DNA of 53,014 bases from Polaromonas sp. (GTDB lineage Bacteria; Pseudomonadota; Gammaproteobacteria; Burkholderiales; Burkholderiaceae_C): assembly GCA_030650875.1 (NCBI GenBank), contig JAUSDK010000106.1, positions 1 to 53,014 on the forward strand, given 5' to 3'. Below are positions 25,712 to 35,558 of the stretch, in pieces. The stretch's first letter is position 1; every line of letters begins with the position of its first letter. The position numbers and the translations under genes were made by a program. The notes under the pieces are model-generated. The model searched no databases. It was not told the origin of the DNA and was given only the letters and a program-made list of their open reading frames with translations.

Positions 25712-26158
25712 ATGACAGAGCTGGCATCAAAACAGCGCCCCAAGAGGCCTGAATTCCGCAACATCAACGCACTCACTGACCTTCCAGGTTACAGGTTGCC
25801 CCTCGCAGGCATCGTGTCCATCCTGCACCGCGTCAGCGGAGCGATCATGTTCCTCCTGATGCCGTTCATCATCTGGATGTTCGACACGTCGATTTCCTCT
25901 GACATTTCATTTGAAAAATTCAAGGCCGCCTTCAATGTGGGCCTGCTGGGCCTGCCCGGCGTGCTCTGGAAGCTGGTTGCGCTGGCCTTGATCTGGGCCT
26001 ACCTGCACCACTTCATCGCCGGCCTTCGCCACCTCTGGATGGACGCCAGCCACGAAGCCGTCAGCAAGGATTTCGGCAGGCAGTCCGCCGCCTTCACGCT
26101 GGCCGTGAGCATTGGCCTCACGCTTGTGCTGGGTGCCAAGCTGTTTGGCCTTTATTAA
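25712..26158 (+). CDS. sdhC: Succinate dehydrogenase cytochrome b556 subunit
   Basis: SdhC is one of two membrane anchors of complex II and helps bind heme b and ubiquinone. The 148-residue protein has three hydrophobic helices. NINALTDLPGYRLPLAGIVSILHRVSG-like text (the Ser/His/Arg around SILHRVSG) is the family signature, and LHHFIAGLRHLWMD carries the heme-ligand His region. It heads sdhCDAB-sdhE-gltA. Upstream, 25587-25711 is AT-rich with a TAGAAT near 25640 that may be its -10 box; no good -35 box was found. Confidence 0.95.
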   Translation: MTELASKQRPKRPEFRNINALTDLPGYRLPLAGIVSILHRVSGAIMFLLMPFIIWMFDTSISSDISFEKFKAAFNVGLLGLPGVLWKLVALALIWAYLHHFIAGLRHLWMDASHEAVSKDFGRQSAAFTLAVSIGLTLVLGAKLFGLY

Positions 26159-26177
26159 TTTTCAGGGAAAGCACACC

Positions 26178-26543
26178 ATGTCTGTCAATTACGGCTCCAA
26201 GCGCATCGTTGTCGGCGCTCATTACGGCACACGTGACTGGCTAAGCCAGCGCATCACCGCGGCCCTGATGGCCCTCTTCACCCTGCTGCTGCTGGCACAG
26301 GTCATTTTCAGCAAGGGCCCCATCGGCTACAACCAGTGGGCCGGCATCTTTTCGCCGCAGTGGATGAAGGTGCTGACGTTCACCGTCATTGTGGCCCTGT
26401 TGCAGCACGTCTGGGTCGGCATGCGCGACATCTGGATGGACTACATCAAGCCGGTTGGCCTGCGTCTGTTTCTGCAGGTTTTCACCATTGTCTGGCTGGT
26501 TGCGTGCGCAGGCTGGGGTATTCAGGTGCTGTGGCGCCTTTAA
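26178..26543 (+). CDS. sdhD: Succinate dehydrogenase hydrophobic membrane anchor subunit
   Basis: SdhD is the second membrane anchor of complex II. From ATG 26178 the product has 121 residues with three hydrophobic segments. It starts MSVNYGSKRIVVGAHYGTRD, typical of betaproteobacterial SdhD, and contains DWLSQRITAALMALF and HVWVGMRDIWMDYIKP with the heme- and quinone-side residues. It follows sdhC by 19 bases, with GGGAAA before the ATG. The longer frame from 26112 lies inside sdhC and is not used. Confidence 0.93.
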   Translation: MSVNYGSKRIVVGAHYGTRDWLSQRITAALMALFTLLLLAQVIFSKGPIGYNQWAGIFSPQWMKVLTFTVIVALLQHVWVGMRDIWMDYIKPVGLRLFLQVFTIVWLVACAGWGIQVLWRL

Positions 26544-26607
26544 CCCTCCAAGTCACCCCCCAAGTCAAACCTGGCCGAATCCGGCTAACAAGATTCAAGA
26601 AAAATCC

Positions 26608-28404
26608 ATGACTGCAACCTCCAAACTCCCCAAGCGCAAATTTGACGTCGTCATCGTCGGTGCCGGCGGCTCCGGTATGCGCGCCTCGCTGCAACTGGCC
26701 CGTGCCGGCCTGAACGTCGCCGTGCTCTCCAAAGTGTTCCCGACGCGCTCCCACACCGTGGCGGCGCAAGGCGGCATTGGTGCTTCCCTGGGCAATATGT
26801 CTGAAGACAACTGGCACTACCATTTCTACGACACCGTCAAGGGTTCCGACTGGCTCGGCGACCAGGACGCGATCGAATTCATGTGCCGCGAAGCGCCCAA
26901 GGTTGTCTATGACCTTGAGCACATGGGCATGCCCTTTGACCGCAACCCCGACGGCACGATTTACCAGCGTCCCTTTGGCGGCCATACCGCCAACTACGGC
27001 GAAAAATCAGTGCAGCGTGCCTGCGCCGCAGCCGACCGCACTGGCCATGCCATGCTGCACACGCTGTACCAGCAAAACGTCAAGGAAAAAACCAGCTTCT
27101 TCGTCGAATGGCTGGCGATGGACCTGATCCGCGATGCCGATGGCGACGTCGTGGGCGTGACCGCCATCGAGATGGAAACCGGCGACGTGCATATTTTTGA
27201 AGCCAAGACCACGCTGCTCGCCACTGGCGGTGCCGGGCGTATTTTTGCGGCCTCGACCAACGCCTTCATCAACACCGGTGACGGCCTGGGCATGGCGGCA
27301 CGCGCCGGCATTCCGCTGGAAGACATGGAGTTCTGGCAGTTTCACCCCACCGGCGTGCATGGCGCCGGCGTGCTGCTGACCGAAGGCTGCCGCGGCGAAG
27401 GCGCGATTTTGCGCAACAGCAACGGCGAGCGCTTCATGGAGCGCTATGCCCCGGCTTACAAGGACCTGGCGCCACGCGACTACGTGTCGCGTTGCATGGA
27501 CCAGGAAATCAAGGAAGGCCGTGGTTGCGGCCCCAACAAGGACTACATCAATCTTGACATGACCCACCTGGGCGTCGAGACCATCATGAAGCGCCTGCCG
27601 TCGGTGTTCGAGATCGGCCACAATTTTGCCAACGTCGACATCACCAAGGAACCGATTCCCGTGGTGCCCACCATCCATTACCAGATGGGCGGCATCCCGA
27701 CCAACATCCACGGTCAGGTCGTCACGCAGGACGCCGACAACAAGAGCCAGGTCGTCAATGGCCTGTATGCGGTCGGCGAATGCGCCTGCGTGAGCGTGCA
27801 TGGCGCCAACCGCCTGGGCACCAACTCGTTGCTGGATCTGCTGGTGTTTGGCCGCGCTGCCGGCAACCACATCGTCGAATTCAACCAGGCCAACGCCGAG
27901 CACAAGCCATTGCCGCTTGACGCTGCGGACAAAACCATGGCCCGCATCGAGCGCCTGGACAACGCCACCACGGGCGAGTATGCCCAGGACGTGGCCAACG
28001 ACATCCGCGCAGCCATGCAGCAGCATGCTGGCGTGTTCCGCACCCAGGCCATCATGGATGAAGGCGTGACCAAAATTGCCGAGCTGCGCAAGCGGGTCAA
28101 CACGATTGGCCTGAAAGACAAGTCCAAGATTTTCAACACCGCGCGCATCGAGGCATTGGAAGTTGAAAACCTGATCGAGGCCGCTGAAGCCACCATCGTT
28201 TCTGCAGCAGCCCGTCACGAAAGCCGTGGCGCCCACTCCGTGGACGATTACGGCGACACGCCCGCGCATCCGAATGGCCGCAACGACAGCGACTGGCACA
28301 AACACACGCTGTGGTACAGCGAAGGCAACCGCCTCGCCTACAAGCCGGTTCAAATGAAACCGCTGACGGTTGACTCCGTGCCCCTCACAGTTCGCTCCTT
28401 CTAA
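26608..28404 (+). CDS. sdhA: Succinate dehydrogenase flavoprotein subunit
   Basis: SdhA oxidises succinate to fumarate with covalently bound FAD. The 598-residue product starts MTATSKLPKRKFDVVIVGAG. The FAD loop is VIVGAGGSGMRASLQLA, and SHTVAAQGGIGASLGN carries the flavin-linking His at about residue 49. The substrate region has FHPTGVHGAGVLLTEGCRGE and NGERFMERYAP, and the C-terminus has GANRLGTNSLLDLLVFGRAA. Flavinylation is expected to need sdhE, coded in the same operon. Start ATG 26608 is chosen over codons in the longer frame from 26389, which lie in sdhD. Confidence 0.97.
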   Translation: MTATSKLPKRKFDVVIVGAGGSGMRASLQLARAGLNVAVLSKVFPTRSHTVAAQGGIGASLGNMSEDNWHYHFYDTVKGSDWLGDQDAIEFMCREAPKVVYDLEHMGMPFDRNPDGTIYQRPFGGHTANYGEKSVQRACAAADRTGHAMLHTLYQQNVKEKTSFFVEWLAMDLIRDADGDVVGVTAIEMETGDVHIFEAKTTLLATGGAGRIFAASTNAFINTGDGLGMAARAGIPLEDMEFWQFHPTGVHGAGVLLTEGCRGEGAILRNSNGERFMERYAPAYKDLAPRDYVSRCMDQEIKEGRGCGPNKDYINLDMTHLGVETIMKRLPSVFEIGHNFANVDITKEPIPVVPTIHYQMGGIPTNIHGQVVTQDADNKSQVVNGLYAVGECACVSVHGANRLGTNSLLDLLVFGRAAGNHIVEFNQANAEHKPLPLDAADKTMARIERLDNATTGEYAQDVANDIRAAMQQHAGVFRTQAIMDEGVTKIAELRKRVNTIGLKDKSKIFNTARIEALEVENLIEAAEATIVSAAARHESRGAHSVDDYGDTPAHPNGRNDSDWHKHTLWYSEGNRLAYKPVQMKPLTVDSVPLTVRSF

Positions 28405-28424
28405 AAATACAAGCGGAAATCCCC

Positions 28425-29129
28425 ATGACCAAACGTACTTTCCAGATCTATCGCTACGACCCCGACACCGATGCCAAGCCTTACATGCAGACCATCGAGG
28501 TTGAGCTCGACGGCAGCGAACGCATGTTGCTCGATGCGCTGATGAAGCTCAAGGCGCAGGACCCCACGATCTCCTTTCGCCGCTCCTGCCGCGAAGGCGT
28601 TTGCGGTTCTGACGCCATGAACATCAACGGCAAGAATGGCCTGGCCTGCCTGACCAACATGCGCACGCTGACGGGAACCATCGTGCTGAAGCCGCTGCCC
28701 GGCCTTCCAGTGGTGCGCGACCTGTTTGTCGACATGACGCAGTTCTTCAAGCAGTACAACTCGATCAAGCCTTACCTGATCAACAACAACGTGCCACCCC
28801 AGAAAGAGCGTCTGCAAAGCCCCGAAGAGCGCGACGAACTCAACGGCCTGTACGAATGCATTTTGTGCGCCAGTTGCTCCACCGCCTGCCCCAGCTTCTG
28901 GTGGAATCCCGATAAATTCGTGGGCCCGGCCGGACTGCTCCAGGCCTACCGTTTCCTGGCCGACAGCCGCGACGAAGCGACCGCCGAGCGACTGGACAAC
29001 CTGGAAGATCCGTACCGCCTGTTCCGCTGCCACACCATCATGAACTGCGTTGACGTGTGCCCCAAGGGCCTGAATCCGGCCAAGGCTATCGGCAAGATCA
29101 AGGAAATGATGGTGTTGCGCACGGTCTGA
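28425..29129 (+). CDS. sdhB: Succinate dehydrogenase iron-sulfur subunit
   Basis: SdhB passes electrons from FAD to quinone through three iron-sulfur clusters. The 234-residue protein has all cysteine sets: CREGVCGSDAMNINGKNGLA for [2Fe-2S], CILCASCSTACPSFWW for [4Fe-4S], and CHTIMNCVDVCPKGLNP with the last cluster cysteines. The Pro before SFWW is as expected. It follows sdhA by 20 bases and precedes sdhE by 23. Confidence 0.97.
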   Translation: MTKRTFQIYRYDPDTDAKPYMQTIEVELDGSERMLLDALMKLKAQDPTISFRRSCREGVCGSDAMNINGKNGLACLTNMRTLTGTIVLKPLPGLPVVRDLFVDMTQFFKQYNSIKPYLINNNVPPQKERLQSPEERDELNGLYECILCASCSTACPSFWWNPDKFVGPAGLLQAYRFLADSRDEATAERLDNLEDPYRLFRCHTIMNCVDVCPKGLNPAKAIGKIKEMMVLRTV

Positions 29130-29152
29130 AGACATTGCGCCCCAGACGCCCC

Positions 29153-29461
29153 ATGGCCATGACACACACGTTGCTGGATCAACGGGCTTTAAGCAAACTC
29201 AGGTGGCGCTGCCGCCGCGGTTTGCTGGAAAACGACCTGTTGATCGAAAAATTCTTTCTGCGCCATGAGGCGACCTTGACCGTCAGCCAGGCTAAAGGCC
29301 TGGATGATTTAATGGTGCTGTCCGACAACGATTTGCTGGACCTGCTACTGCGGCGAAAAGAGCCCGAACAGCTCTCTGATTCGCTGGCAAAGGAAAGCGC
29401 CTCGACCACCGAAGCACTTGAAGTACTGAGCTTGCTTCGCCCCGGGGCCCCGGCTCCTTAA
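29153..29461 (+). CDS. sdhE: FAD assembly factor SdhE
   Basis: SdhE helps attach FAD covalently to SdhA. The 102-residue protein from ATG 29153 (or 29159) is mostly helical and has the conserved RGLLEND, matching the RGxxE motif that contacts SdhA, followed by [13 protein letters not shown] and [13 protein letters not shown]. It lies between sdhB and gltA, the usual place. The frame from 29057 overlaps sdhB and is not used. Confidence 0.93.
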   Translation: MAMTHTLLDQRALSKLRWRCRRGLLENDLLIEKFFLRHEATLTVSQAKGLDDLMVLSDNDLLDLLLRRKEPEQLSDSLAKESASTTEALEVLSLLRPGAPAP

Positions 29462-29493
29462 CACCCCCTCTGACAAGAGAGAAAGAATTCAAC

Positions 29494-30804
29494 ATGAAGT
29501 TAGCTGACAACAAAGCCACCCTGTCCTTCACCAATGGCACCCCCAGCCTGGATTTGCCGGTGTACCAGGGCACGGTAGGACCGGATGTCGTGGACATTCG
29601 CAAGCTGTATGCCCAGACCGGCCTGTTCACCTACGACCCGGGTTTTCTGTCCACGGCGTCCTGCCAGTCGGCCATCACCTACATTGACGGCGACAAGGGC
29701 GAGTTGCTGTACCGCGGCTACCCGATTGAGCAGCTCGCCACGAATTGCGACTTTCTGGAAACCTGCCATTTGCTGCTCTACGGAGAATTGCCGAACGGTG
29801 ACCAGAAAAAGGACTTTGTCGGCCGCGTGACCAACCACACCATGGTCAACGAGCAGATGCAGTTTTTCCTGCGCGGTTTCCGCCGGGATGCGCATCCGAT
29901 GGCCATCATGACCGGCCTGGTCGGCGCCCTGTCGGCCTTCTACCACGACAGCACCGACATCACGAATCCCGAGCACCGGGAGATCGCCGCGATTCGCCTG
30001 ATTGCCAAAATGCCGACGCTGGTGGCCATGGCGTACAAGTACACCATGGGCCAGCCCTACATGTACCCCAAGAACAACCTGAGCTACTCGGGCAACTTCC
30101 TGCACATGATGTTCGCCACGCCGTGCGAAGAGTACAAGGTCAACCCGGTGCTCGAACGTGCGCTGGACCGCATCTTTATCCTGCACGCGGACCACGAACA
30201 GAACGCGTCAACCTCCACGGTCCGCCTGTGCGGCTCGTCGGGCACCAACCCGTTCGCAGCCATCGCTGCCGGTGTGGCCTGCCTCTGGGGCCCGGCCCAT
30301 GGCGGCGCCAACGAAGCGGCGCTCAACATGCTGGGCGATATCCAGAAAAACGGTGGTCTCGAGAACATTGGCGAATTCATCAAGCAGGTCAAGGACAAGA
30401 ACTCAAACGTCAAGCTGATGGGGTTTGGTCATCGTGTTTACAAGAACTACGATCCGCGCGCCAAGCTGATGCAGGAAACCTGCAAGGAAGTGCTACAGGA
30501 AATGGGCCTGGAAAACGACCCGCTGTTCAAGCTGGCCATGGCCCTGGAAAAGATTGCACTGGAAGACGACTACTTTGTCTCGCGCAAGCTCTACCCCAAC
30601 GTGGACTTCTACTCCGGCATCGTGCAGCGCGCCATCGGCATTCCTGTGCCGCTGTTCACCGCCGTCTTTGCGCTGGCCCGGACCGTGGGCTGGATCGCCC
30701 AGCTCAACGAGATGATTGGCGACCCTGAATACAAGATTGGCCGTCCGCGCCAGTTGTTCACGGGTTCGACCCCGCGCGACGTCAAGCCCATGGCCCAGCG
30801 TTAA
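29494..30804 (+). CDS. gltA: Citrate synthase (type II)
   Basis: Citrate synthase condenses acetyl-CoA and oxaloacetate. The 436 residues fit the NADH-sensitive hexameric bacterial type. Catalytic His269 lies in [12 protein letters not shown], His313 in [15 protein letters not shown], and Asp371 in [32 protein letters not shown] is the substrate His region. GAGAGAAAG lies ahead of the ATG. It ends the sdh operon and is followed by a clear terminator. Confidence 0.97.
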   Translation: MKLADNKATLSFTNGTPSLDLPVYQGTVGPDVVDIRKLYAQTGLFTYDPGFLSTASCQSAITYIDGDKGELLYRGYPIEQLATNCDFLETCHLLLYGELPNGDQKKDFVGRVTNHTMVNEQMQFFLRGFRRDAHPMAIMTGLVGALSAFYHDSTDITNPEHREIAAIRLIAKMPTLVAMAYKYTMGQPYMYPKNNLSYSGNFLHMMFATPCEEYKVNPVLERALDRIFILHADHEQNASTSTVRLCGSSGTNPFAAIAAGVACLWGPAHGGANEAALNMLGDIQKNGGLENIGEFIKQVKDKNSNVKLMGFGHRVYKNYDPRAKLMQETCKEVLQEMGLENDPLFKLAMALEKIALEDDYFVSRKLYPNVDFYSGIVQRAIGIPVPLFTAVFALARTVGWIAQLNEMIGDPEYKIGRPRQLFTGSTPRDVKPMAQR

Positions 30805-30828
30805 TCCGCCAGCTTAGCGCTTTACCCC

Positions 30829-30862
30829 AAACCCGCCAGATGGCAACATCGGCGGGTTTTTT
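30829..30862 (+). terminator. Terminator of the sdh-gltA operon
   Basis: AAACCCGCC (30829-30837) and GGCGGGTTT (30851-30859) pair around a 13-base loop, and the T-run continues to 30862. Confidence 0.88.
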
Positions 30863-30887
30863 AATGTCCGGCTTTCGTCGACAACCA

Positions 30888-30930
30888 TTGCTATGCTTTA
30901 AATAGCAAACTAATCTTGCAGGCTATGGTT
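30888..30930 (+). repeat. Small dispersed repeat-like segment
   Basis: TTGCTATGCTTTAAATAGCA is followed by TTGCAGGCTATGG. TAAATAGC and GCTAT match the dispersed repeat family, but the match is short and it may be a degenerate copy. Confidence 0.35.
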
Positions 30931-31074
30931 CATACATAAAAAACATCAAAACTTTCCATGCCATTTTTCACCTTCGAAGATTTCAACACGTGGGACATCT
31001 CAAATTACGATGGCGGATCGTCTGCTTAAGCTGCAAAATAACTATCCATCGTCAAGTACGACGACCAAACCCCC

Positions 31075-32028
31075 ATGTCCATCAAGAGCTCCGAACGCAA
31101 TTTCGCCCGCCGCATCGACCTGACCTCGCTTCAGCTCTTTGTAGCCGTGTGCGAACTGGGCAGCATTGGCAAGGCGGCCGAGCGGGAGTTCATTGCGGCA
31201 TCCGCCGTCAGCAAACGCCTCAGTGATCTGGAAGCGGCGCTCGGCATTGCACTGCTTTACCGCCATACCCGGGGCGTTGACCTGACACCCGCAGGCGAAA
31301 GCTTGCTGCACCATGCCCGCTCGGTGCTGTTCAGCCTGGAGAAAATGCAGGGCGAACTGAGCGAGTACGCCGACGGTGTGCGCGGCCATGTGCGCGTGCA
31401 CGCCAGCATTTCGGCCATCGTGCAGTTTTTGCCCGAAGACCTGGGCGCCTTCACGCGCCAGCATGCCGAGATCAAGATTGACCTCGAAGAGCACCTCAGC
31501 ACCGAGGTCGTGCGTGCCGTACAGGAAGGCGCGGCAGACCTGGGTGTGTGCAACACCGCCAACGGCACGGGCGACCTGCAGACGCGGCCTTACCGCCACG
31601 ACCAGCTGGTGCTCATCGTGCCATCAGGCCATGCCCTTGCGACACTGCCAGCGATTGCCTTTGAAGCTGCGCTGGACTACGACCAGGTGGGCCTGCACGC
31701 CAACAGTTCCATCTACCTGGCGATGCGGCAAGCCGCTGCCGTGGTAGGCCGCACCATCAAGCTGCGCATTCACGTCACCGGACTGGACGCCATGTGCCGC
31801 ATGATTCACAACGGACTGGGCGTTGGCGTGATGCCGCAACGCGCGTTCGAGCTGATGCACGGCGTCGGGGCGCTGGCGGCAGTGGCCTTGACCGACGACT
31901 GGGCCAAGCGCCAGATTTCCCTGGTGGCACGGGATTTTTCGACCCTGCCCCTGACCGCGCGGCTGCTGGTGGACCACCTGACGCAAGCACCGCCGCCGCG
32001 CACAGCAGCACCCCTGCCACCCCCCTAA
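31075..32028 (+). CDS. LysR-family transcriptional regulator
   Basis: A 317-residue LysR-type regulator. The N-terminal helix-turn-helix reads [37 protein letters not shown] and [15 protein letters not shown]. The effector domain follows, with [20 protein letters not shown] and [12 protein letters not shown]. The Pro-rich tail is not part of the fold. It lies 29 bases upstream of leuC on the same strand, which is common in Comamonadaceae; it may regulate the leucine genes, but LysR regulators are usually divergent from their targets. Confidence 0.9.
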   Translation: MSIKSSERNFARRIDLTSLQLFVAVCELGSIGKAAEREFIAASAVSKRLSDLEAALGIALLYRHTRGVDLTPAGESLLHHARSVLFSLEKMQGELSEYADGVRGHVRVHASISAIVQFLPEDLGAFTRQHAEIKIDLEEHLSTEVVRAVQEGAADLGVCNTANGTGDLQTRPYRHDQLVLIVPSGHALATLPAIAFEAALDYDQVGLHANSSIYLAMRQAAAVVGRTIKLRIHVTGLDAMCRMIHNGLGVGVMPQRAFELMHGVGALAAVALTDDWAKRQISLVARDFSTLPLTARLLVDHLTQAPPPRTAAPLPPP

Positions 32029-32057
32029 AATTACGTTATCACCACGAAGGAAAACCC

Positions 32058-33509
32058 ATGGGACGCACCCTCTACGACAAGATCTGGGACGAGCACGTTG
32101 TTCACACCGAAGAAGACGGCACGTCGATTCTGTACATTGACCGCCACCTGGTGCATGAAGTCACCAGCCCGCAAGCCTTTGAAGGCCTGCGCGAGGCTGG
32201 CCGCAAGGTCTGGCGCATCAGTTCCATCGTGGCCACAGCCGACCACAACACGCCCACCACCGGCTGGGAACTGGGCTACGACGGCATCACCGACCTGGTC
32301 AGCAAGGAGCAGATCACGACGCTGGACGCCAACATCCACGAATTTGGCGCCGCCGCCTTCTTTCCGTTTCTCTCAAAACGCCAGGGCATCGTGCATGTGA
32401 TTGGGCCCGAAAACGGCGCCACCCTGCCCGGCATGACCGTGGTCTGCGGCGACTCCCACACCTCCACCCACGGCGCTTTTGGCGCGTTGGCACACGGCAT
32501 TGGCACCAGTGAGGTCGAGCACGTGATGGCCACGCAAACCCTGCTGGCCAAAAAGGCAAAGAACCTGCTGATCAAGGTCGAAGGCACGCTGCCCAAAGGC
32601 TGCACCGCCAAGGACATCGTGCTGGCCATCATCGGCAAGATAGGCACGGCGGGCGGCACCGGCTACACCATTGAATTTGCCGGCGCTGCAATTCGCGCCC
32701 TCAGCATGGAAGGCCGCATGACGGTTTGCAACATGGCGATTGAAGCCGGTGCACGCGCCGGCCTGGTCGCGGTGGACCAGAAAACCATCGACTACGTGAA
32801 AGGACGCCTGCTGGCCCCCGGCACCGACCCCAAAACCGGCCAGTTTGTCGGTGGCCCTGAATGGGACATGGCGGCGCAGTACTGGGCCACGCTGCACTCC
32901 GACGCGGACGCCAAATTCGACGCCGTGGTGGAGTTGGACGCCAGCCAGATCCTGCCGCAGGTCAGCTGGGGCACTTCGCCCGAGATGGTGCTGTCGATTG
33001 AAGACAAGGTGCCGGACCCCGAGAAGGAAAAAGACGCCAACAAGCGCGATGCCATCGAACGCGCACTGACCTACATGGGCCTGGAGCCCGGCAAGGCCAT
33101 CAGCGACATTTACATCGACAAGGTGTTCATCGGCTCGTGCACCAACAGCCGGATTGAAGACATGCGGGAAGCCGCTGCGGTGGTCAAAAAAATCGGCCAG
33201 AAGGTCGCCAAGAATGTCATGCTGGCTATGATCGTTCCGGGTTCCGGGCTGGTCAAGGAACAGGCCGAGCGCGAAGGCCTGGACAAGATTTTTATCGCAG
33301 CCGGCTTTGAATGGCGTGAACCTGGCTGCTCCATGTGCCTGGCCATGAACGCTGACCGGCTGGAGCCGGGCGAGCGCTGCGCCTCCACCAGCAACCGCAA
33401 TTTTGAAGGCCGGCAGGGTGCCGGCGGCCGCACCCACCTGGTCAGCCCGGCCATGGCCGCCGCTGCAGCAGTGCACGGTCACTTCGTAGACATACGCAAA
33501 TTTTCCTGA
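32058..33509 (+). CDS. leuC: 3-isopropylmalate dehydratase large subunit
   Basis: LeuC with LeuD isomerises 2-isopropylmalate to 3-isopropylmalate in leucine synthesis. The 483-residue product has the [4Fe-4S] cysteines Cys361 ([11 protein letters not shown]), Cys424 and Cys427 (GCSMCLAMN), and [20 protein letters not shown]. The ATG at 32058 follows GAAGGA. It is a little longer than enterobacterial LeuC, in an insert near residues 320-345 rich in Glu and Lys. leuD starts nine bases downstream. Confidence 0.97.
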   Translation: MGRTLYDKIWDEHVVHTEEDGTSILYIDRHLVHEVTSPQAFEGLREAGRKVWRISSIVATADHNTPTTGWELGYDGITDLVSKEQITTLDANIHEFGAAAFFPFLSKRQGIVHVIGPENGATLPGMTVVCGDSHTSTHGAFGALAHGIGTSEVEHVMATQTLLAKKAKNLLIKVEGTLPKGCTAKDIVLAIIGKIGTAGGTGYTIEFAGAAIRALSMEGRMTVCNMAIEAGARAGLVAVDQKTIDYVKGRLLAPGTDPKTGQFVGGPEWDMAAQYWATLHSDADAKFDAVVELDASQILPQVSWGTSPEMVLSIEDKVPDPEKEKDANKRDAIERALTYMGLEPGKAISDIYIDKVFIGSCTNSRIEDMREAAAVVKKIGQKVAKNVMLAMIVPGSGLVKEQAEREGLDKIFIAAGFEWREPGCSMCLAMNADRLEPGERCASTSNRNFEGRQGAGGRTHLVSPAMAAAAAVHGHFVDIRKFS

Positions 33510-33518
33510 GGCCACACC

Positions 33519-34172
33519 ATGCAGAAATTCACCGTACACCAAGGCCTCGTGGCTCCGATGGACCGCGAGAACGTCGACACCGACGCCATCATCCCCAAGC
33601 AGTTCCTCAAATCCATCCGCAAGACTGGCTTTGGCCCCAACCTGTTTGACGCCTGGCGTTACCTCGATGCCGGCTTTCCGGGCCAGGACCCGGCCAGCCG
33701 CAAGCCGAACCCGGACTTTGTGCTCAACCAGCCGCGTTACGCAGGCGCATCAATTTTGCTGGCGCGCAAAAACTTTGGCTGCGGCTCCTCGCGCGAGCAT
33801 GCGCCGTGGGCGCTCGACCAATACGGCTTTCGCGCCATCATCGCGCCCAGCTACGCCGACATCTTTTTCAACAACAGCTTCAAGAACGGACTGCTGCCCA
33901 TCGTGCTGCCCGAGTCGCAGGTTGCCCGGTTGTTTGACGAAGCGCTGGCCTTTCCCGGATTCACGTTGACGATAGACCTGGCGCGCCAGGTGATCGTCAA
34001 GCCGCAGGGCGAAGAAATACCGTTCGAGGTCGAGGCTTTTCGCAAATATTGCCTTCTCAACGGCCTGGACGACATTGGCCTGACCCTGCGCCAGAGCGAC
34101 AAAATCAAGGCGTTTGAAGCAGCGCGCCTGGCCACCAAGCCCTGGCTGAACCACACCCTGGCGGCTCAGTAA
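33519..34172 (+). CDS. leuD: 3-isopropylmalate dehydratase small subunit
   Basis: LeuD is the swivelling small subunit that completes the isomerase. The 217 residues start [20 protein letters not shown], with [13 protein letters not shown] and the conserved [14 protein letters not shown]. It follows leuC closely, and a hairpin-bearing spacer separates it from leuB. Confidence 0.96.
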   Translation: MQKFTVHQGLVAPMDRENVDTDAIIPKQFLKSIRKTGFGPNLFDAWRYLDAGFPGQDPASRKPNPDFVLNQPRYAGASILLARKNFGCGSSREHAPWALDQYGFRAIIAPSYADIFFNNSFKNGLLPIVLPESQVARLFDEALAFPGFTLTIDLARQVIVKPQGEEIPFEVEAFRKYCLLNGLDDIGLTLRQSDKIKAFEAARLATKPWLNHTLAAQ

Positions 34173-34189
34173 ATATTCAAGAAAAATCA

Positions 34190-34220
34190 TGCACTGGCCT
34201 AATGAATACAAGCCAGTGCA
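34190..34220 (+). promoter_or_regulatory. Perfect hairpin between leuD and leuB
   Basis: TGCACTGGC (34190-34198) and GCCAGTGCA (34212-34220) form a perfect 9-bp stem around a 13-base loop in the 68-base leuD-leuB gap. No T-run follows; instead CCCATAAAAAGATAGC leads to leuB. A 12-codon frame (34189-34227) spans it. It could stabilise the mRNA, shift leuB expression, or be a dispersed repeat. Confidence 0.6.
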
Positions 34221-34240
34221 CCCATAAAAAGATAGCAACC

Positions 34241-35311
34241 ATGAAAATCGCAATTCTCCCCGGCGACGGCATCGGCCCTGAAATCGTCGCCGAAGCCGTC
34301 AAGGTTCTGAAAGTATTGGACCTTCCCTTTGAAACCGAAACCGCACGGGTCGGCGGCGCAGCCTACGAGGCCTTTGGCCACCCGCTGCCCGACGCCACGC
34401 TGAAGCTGGCCAAAGACGCAGACGCCGTGCTGTTCGGCGCCGTGGGCGACTGGAAATACGACACCCTGGACCGGCCGCTTCGCCCCGAGCAAGCAATTTT
34501 GGGACTGCGTAAAAACCTGGGACTGTTTGCCAACTTCCGCCCCGCCATCTGCTACCCACAGTTGGTGGATGCGTCGAGCCTGAAGCGCGAACTCGTGTCC
34601 GGTCTGGACATTCTCATCATCCGCGAACTGACCGGCGACATTTACTTTGGCCAGCCACGCGGCCGCCGCATTGCCACGGACGGCCATTTCCCCGGCGCCG
34701 AGGAAGCTTTTGACACCATGCGCTATTCACGCCCGGAGATCGAGCGCATCGCGCACGTGGCGTTCCAGGCGGCACGCAAACGCGGCAAACGCGTCACCAG
34801 CGTGGACAAGGCCAACGTGCTCGAAACCTTCCAGTTCTGGAAAGACATCGTCACTGAAGTCGGACTGCAGTACCCCGACGTGGCGCTGGACCACATGTAC
34901 GTGGACAACGCGGCCATGCAGCTGGTCAAGGCGCCGAAAAAATTCGACGTGGTGGTCACCGGCAACATGTTTGGCGACATCCTGTCGGATGCGGCCGCCA
35001 TGCTGACCGGGAGCATCGGCATGCTTCCCTCGGCCAGCCTGAACAGCAAGGGCCAGGGCCTGTACGAGCCCAGCCACGGCAGCGCGCCCGACATTGCCGG
35101 CAAGGGCGTCGCCAATCCGCTGGCGACCATTTTGAGTGCGGCAATGATGTTGCGCTTCAGCCTGAACCAGCCCGAGGCCGCCGCGCGCATTGAACAAGCC
35201 GTTGACAAGGTACTGAGCCTGGGTCTGCGTACGCCCGATATCTACAGCGAAGGCACGACCCGTGTCGGCACGGTGGAAATGGGCGATGCGGTGGTCAAGG
35301 CACTCGGCTGA
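34241..35311 (+). CDS. leuB: 3-isopropylmalate dehydrogenase
   Basis: LeuB oxidatively decarboxylates 3-isopropylmalate with NAD. The 356-residue product starts [20 protein letters not shown] and contains [47 protein letters not shown] with the catalytic Asp region, and [18 protein letters not shown]. The GATAGCAACC before the ATG offers a weak ribosome-binding site. Upstream lies the hairpin; downstream is the asd leader. Confidence 0.97.
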   Translation: MKIAILPGDGIGPEIVAEAVKVLKVLDLPFETETARVGGAAYEAFGHPLPDATLKLAKDADAVLFGAVGDWKYDTLDRPLRPEQAILGLRKNLGLFANFRPAICYPQLVDASSLKRELVSGLDILIIRELTGDIYFGQPRGRRIATDGHFPGAEEAFDTMRYSRPEIERIAHVAFQAARKRGKRVTSVDKANVLETFQFWKDIVTEVGLQYPDVALDHMYVDNAAMQLVKAPKKFDVVVTGNMFGDILSDAAAMLTGSIGMLPSASLNSKGQGLYEPSHGSAPDIAGKGVANPLATILSAAMMLRFSLNQPEAAARIEQAVDKVLSLGLRTPDIYSEGTTRVGTVEMGDAVVKALG

Positions 35312-35375
35312 AACCGACAGGTAAGCAGCAGCTTGTCAGCCAGCTTAAAGACAAGCCTGGCTACAATACTCGCCT

Positions 35376-35480
35376 ATGAGCAAAAGCCCCGCACCCGTCC
35401 ACTGCCCCGCCGCCATGCGTGCGGGAAGCGGCGCGCCGGCTTTTCCCCAGTTCACCAAAACGACCACCATTAAAGGCTGA
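35376..35480 (+). CDS. Candidate 34-residue leader peptide upstream of asd
   Basis: An ATG at 35376 opens a 34-codon frame ending at TGA 35478-35480. The last residues are FTKTTTIKG: four Thr, two Lys and one Ile codon among codons 27-33, just before the stop. Asd makes the common precursor of Thr, Lys, Met and Ile, so these codons fit a stalling leader. A TACAAT box (35362-35367) would place the transcript start almost at the ATG, so it could be leaderless; there is no Shine-Dalgarno and no good -35 box. Whether it is translated is not known. Confidence 0.4.
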   Translation: MSKSPAPVHCPAAMRAGSGAPAFPQFTKTTTIKG

Positions 35481-35537
35481 CAAGCCCGCCTCGTCGTGCC
35501 CGCCGGCTCGATGAGCCGGACCCAAAAGCCGATTTTT
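35437..35537 (+). promoter_or_regulatory. Possible attenuator structure in the asd leader
   Basis: CGGCTTTT (35437-35444, inside the small ORF) is perfectly complementary to AAAAGCCG (35524-35531), which runs straight into ATTTTT. Between them a tight hairpin CCGGCTC-GAT-GAGCCGG (35503-35519) can form. A ribosome held on the Thr/Lys codons would cover the first arm and prevent the long-range stem next to the U-tract. The pairing is only 8 bp over a long loop, so this is tentative. Confidence 0.38.
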
Positions 35538-35558
35538 CGTACTTTTTAAGGGCAACCC

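Noticed and set aside
24798-28404. Horizontal transfer of the GntR-sdh segment
   Set aside because: Gene order and base use match the rest of the housekeeping regions; nothing suggests transfer.
30990-31226. 78-residue frame overlapping the start of the LysR gene
   Set aside because: It overlaps the well-supported LysR helix-turn-helix in another frame and lacks any motif.
35312-35558. Lysine riboswitch upstream of asd
   Set aside because: A lysine riboswitch needs about 170 bases with a conserved five-helix core; I see only short local hairpins here.
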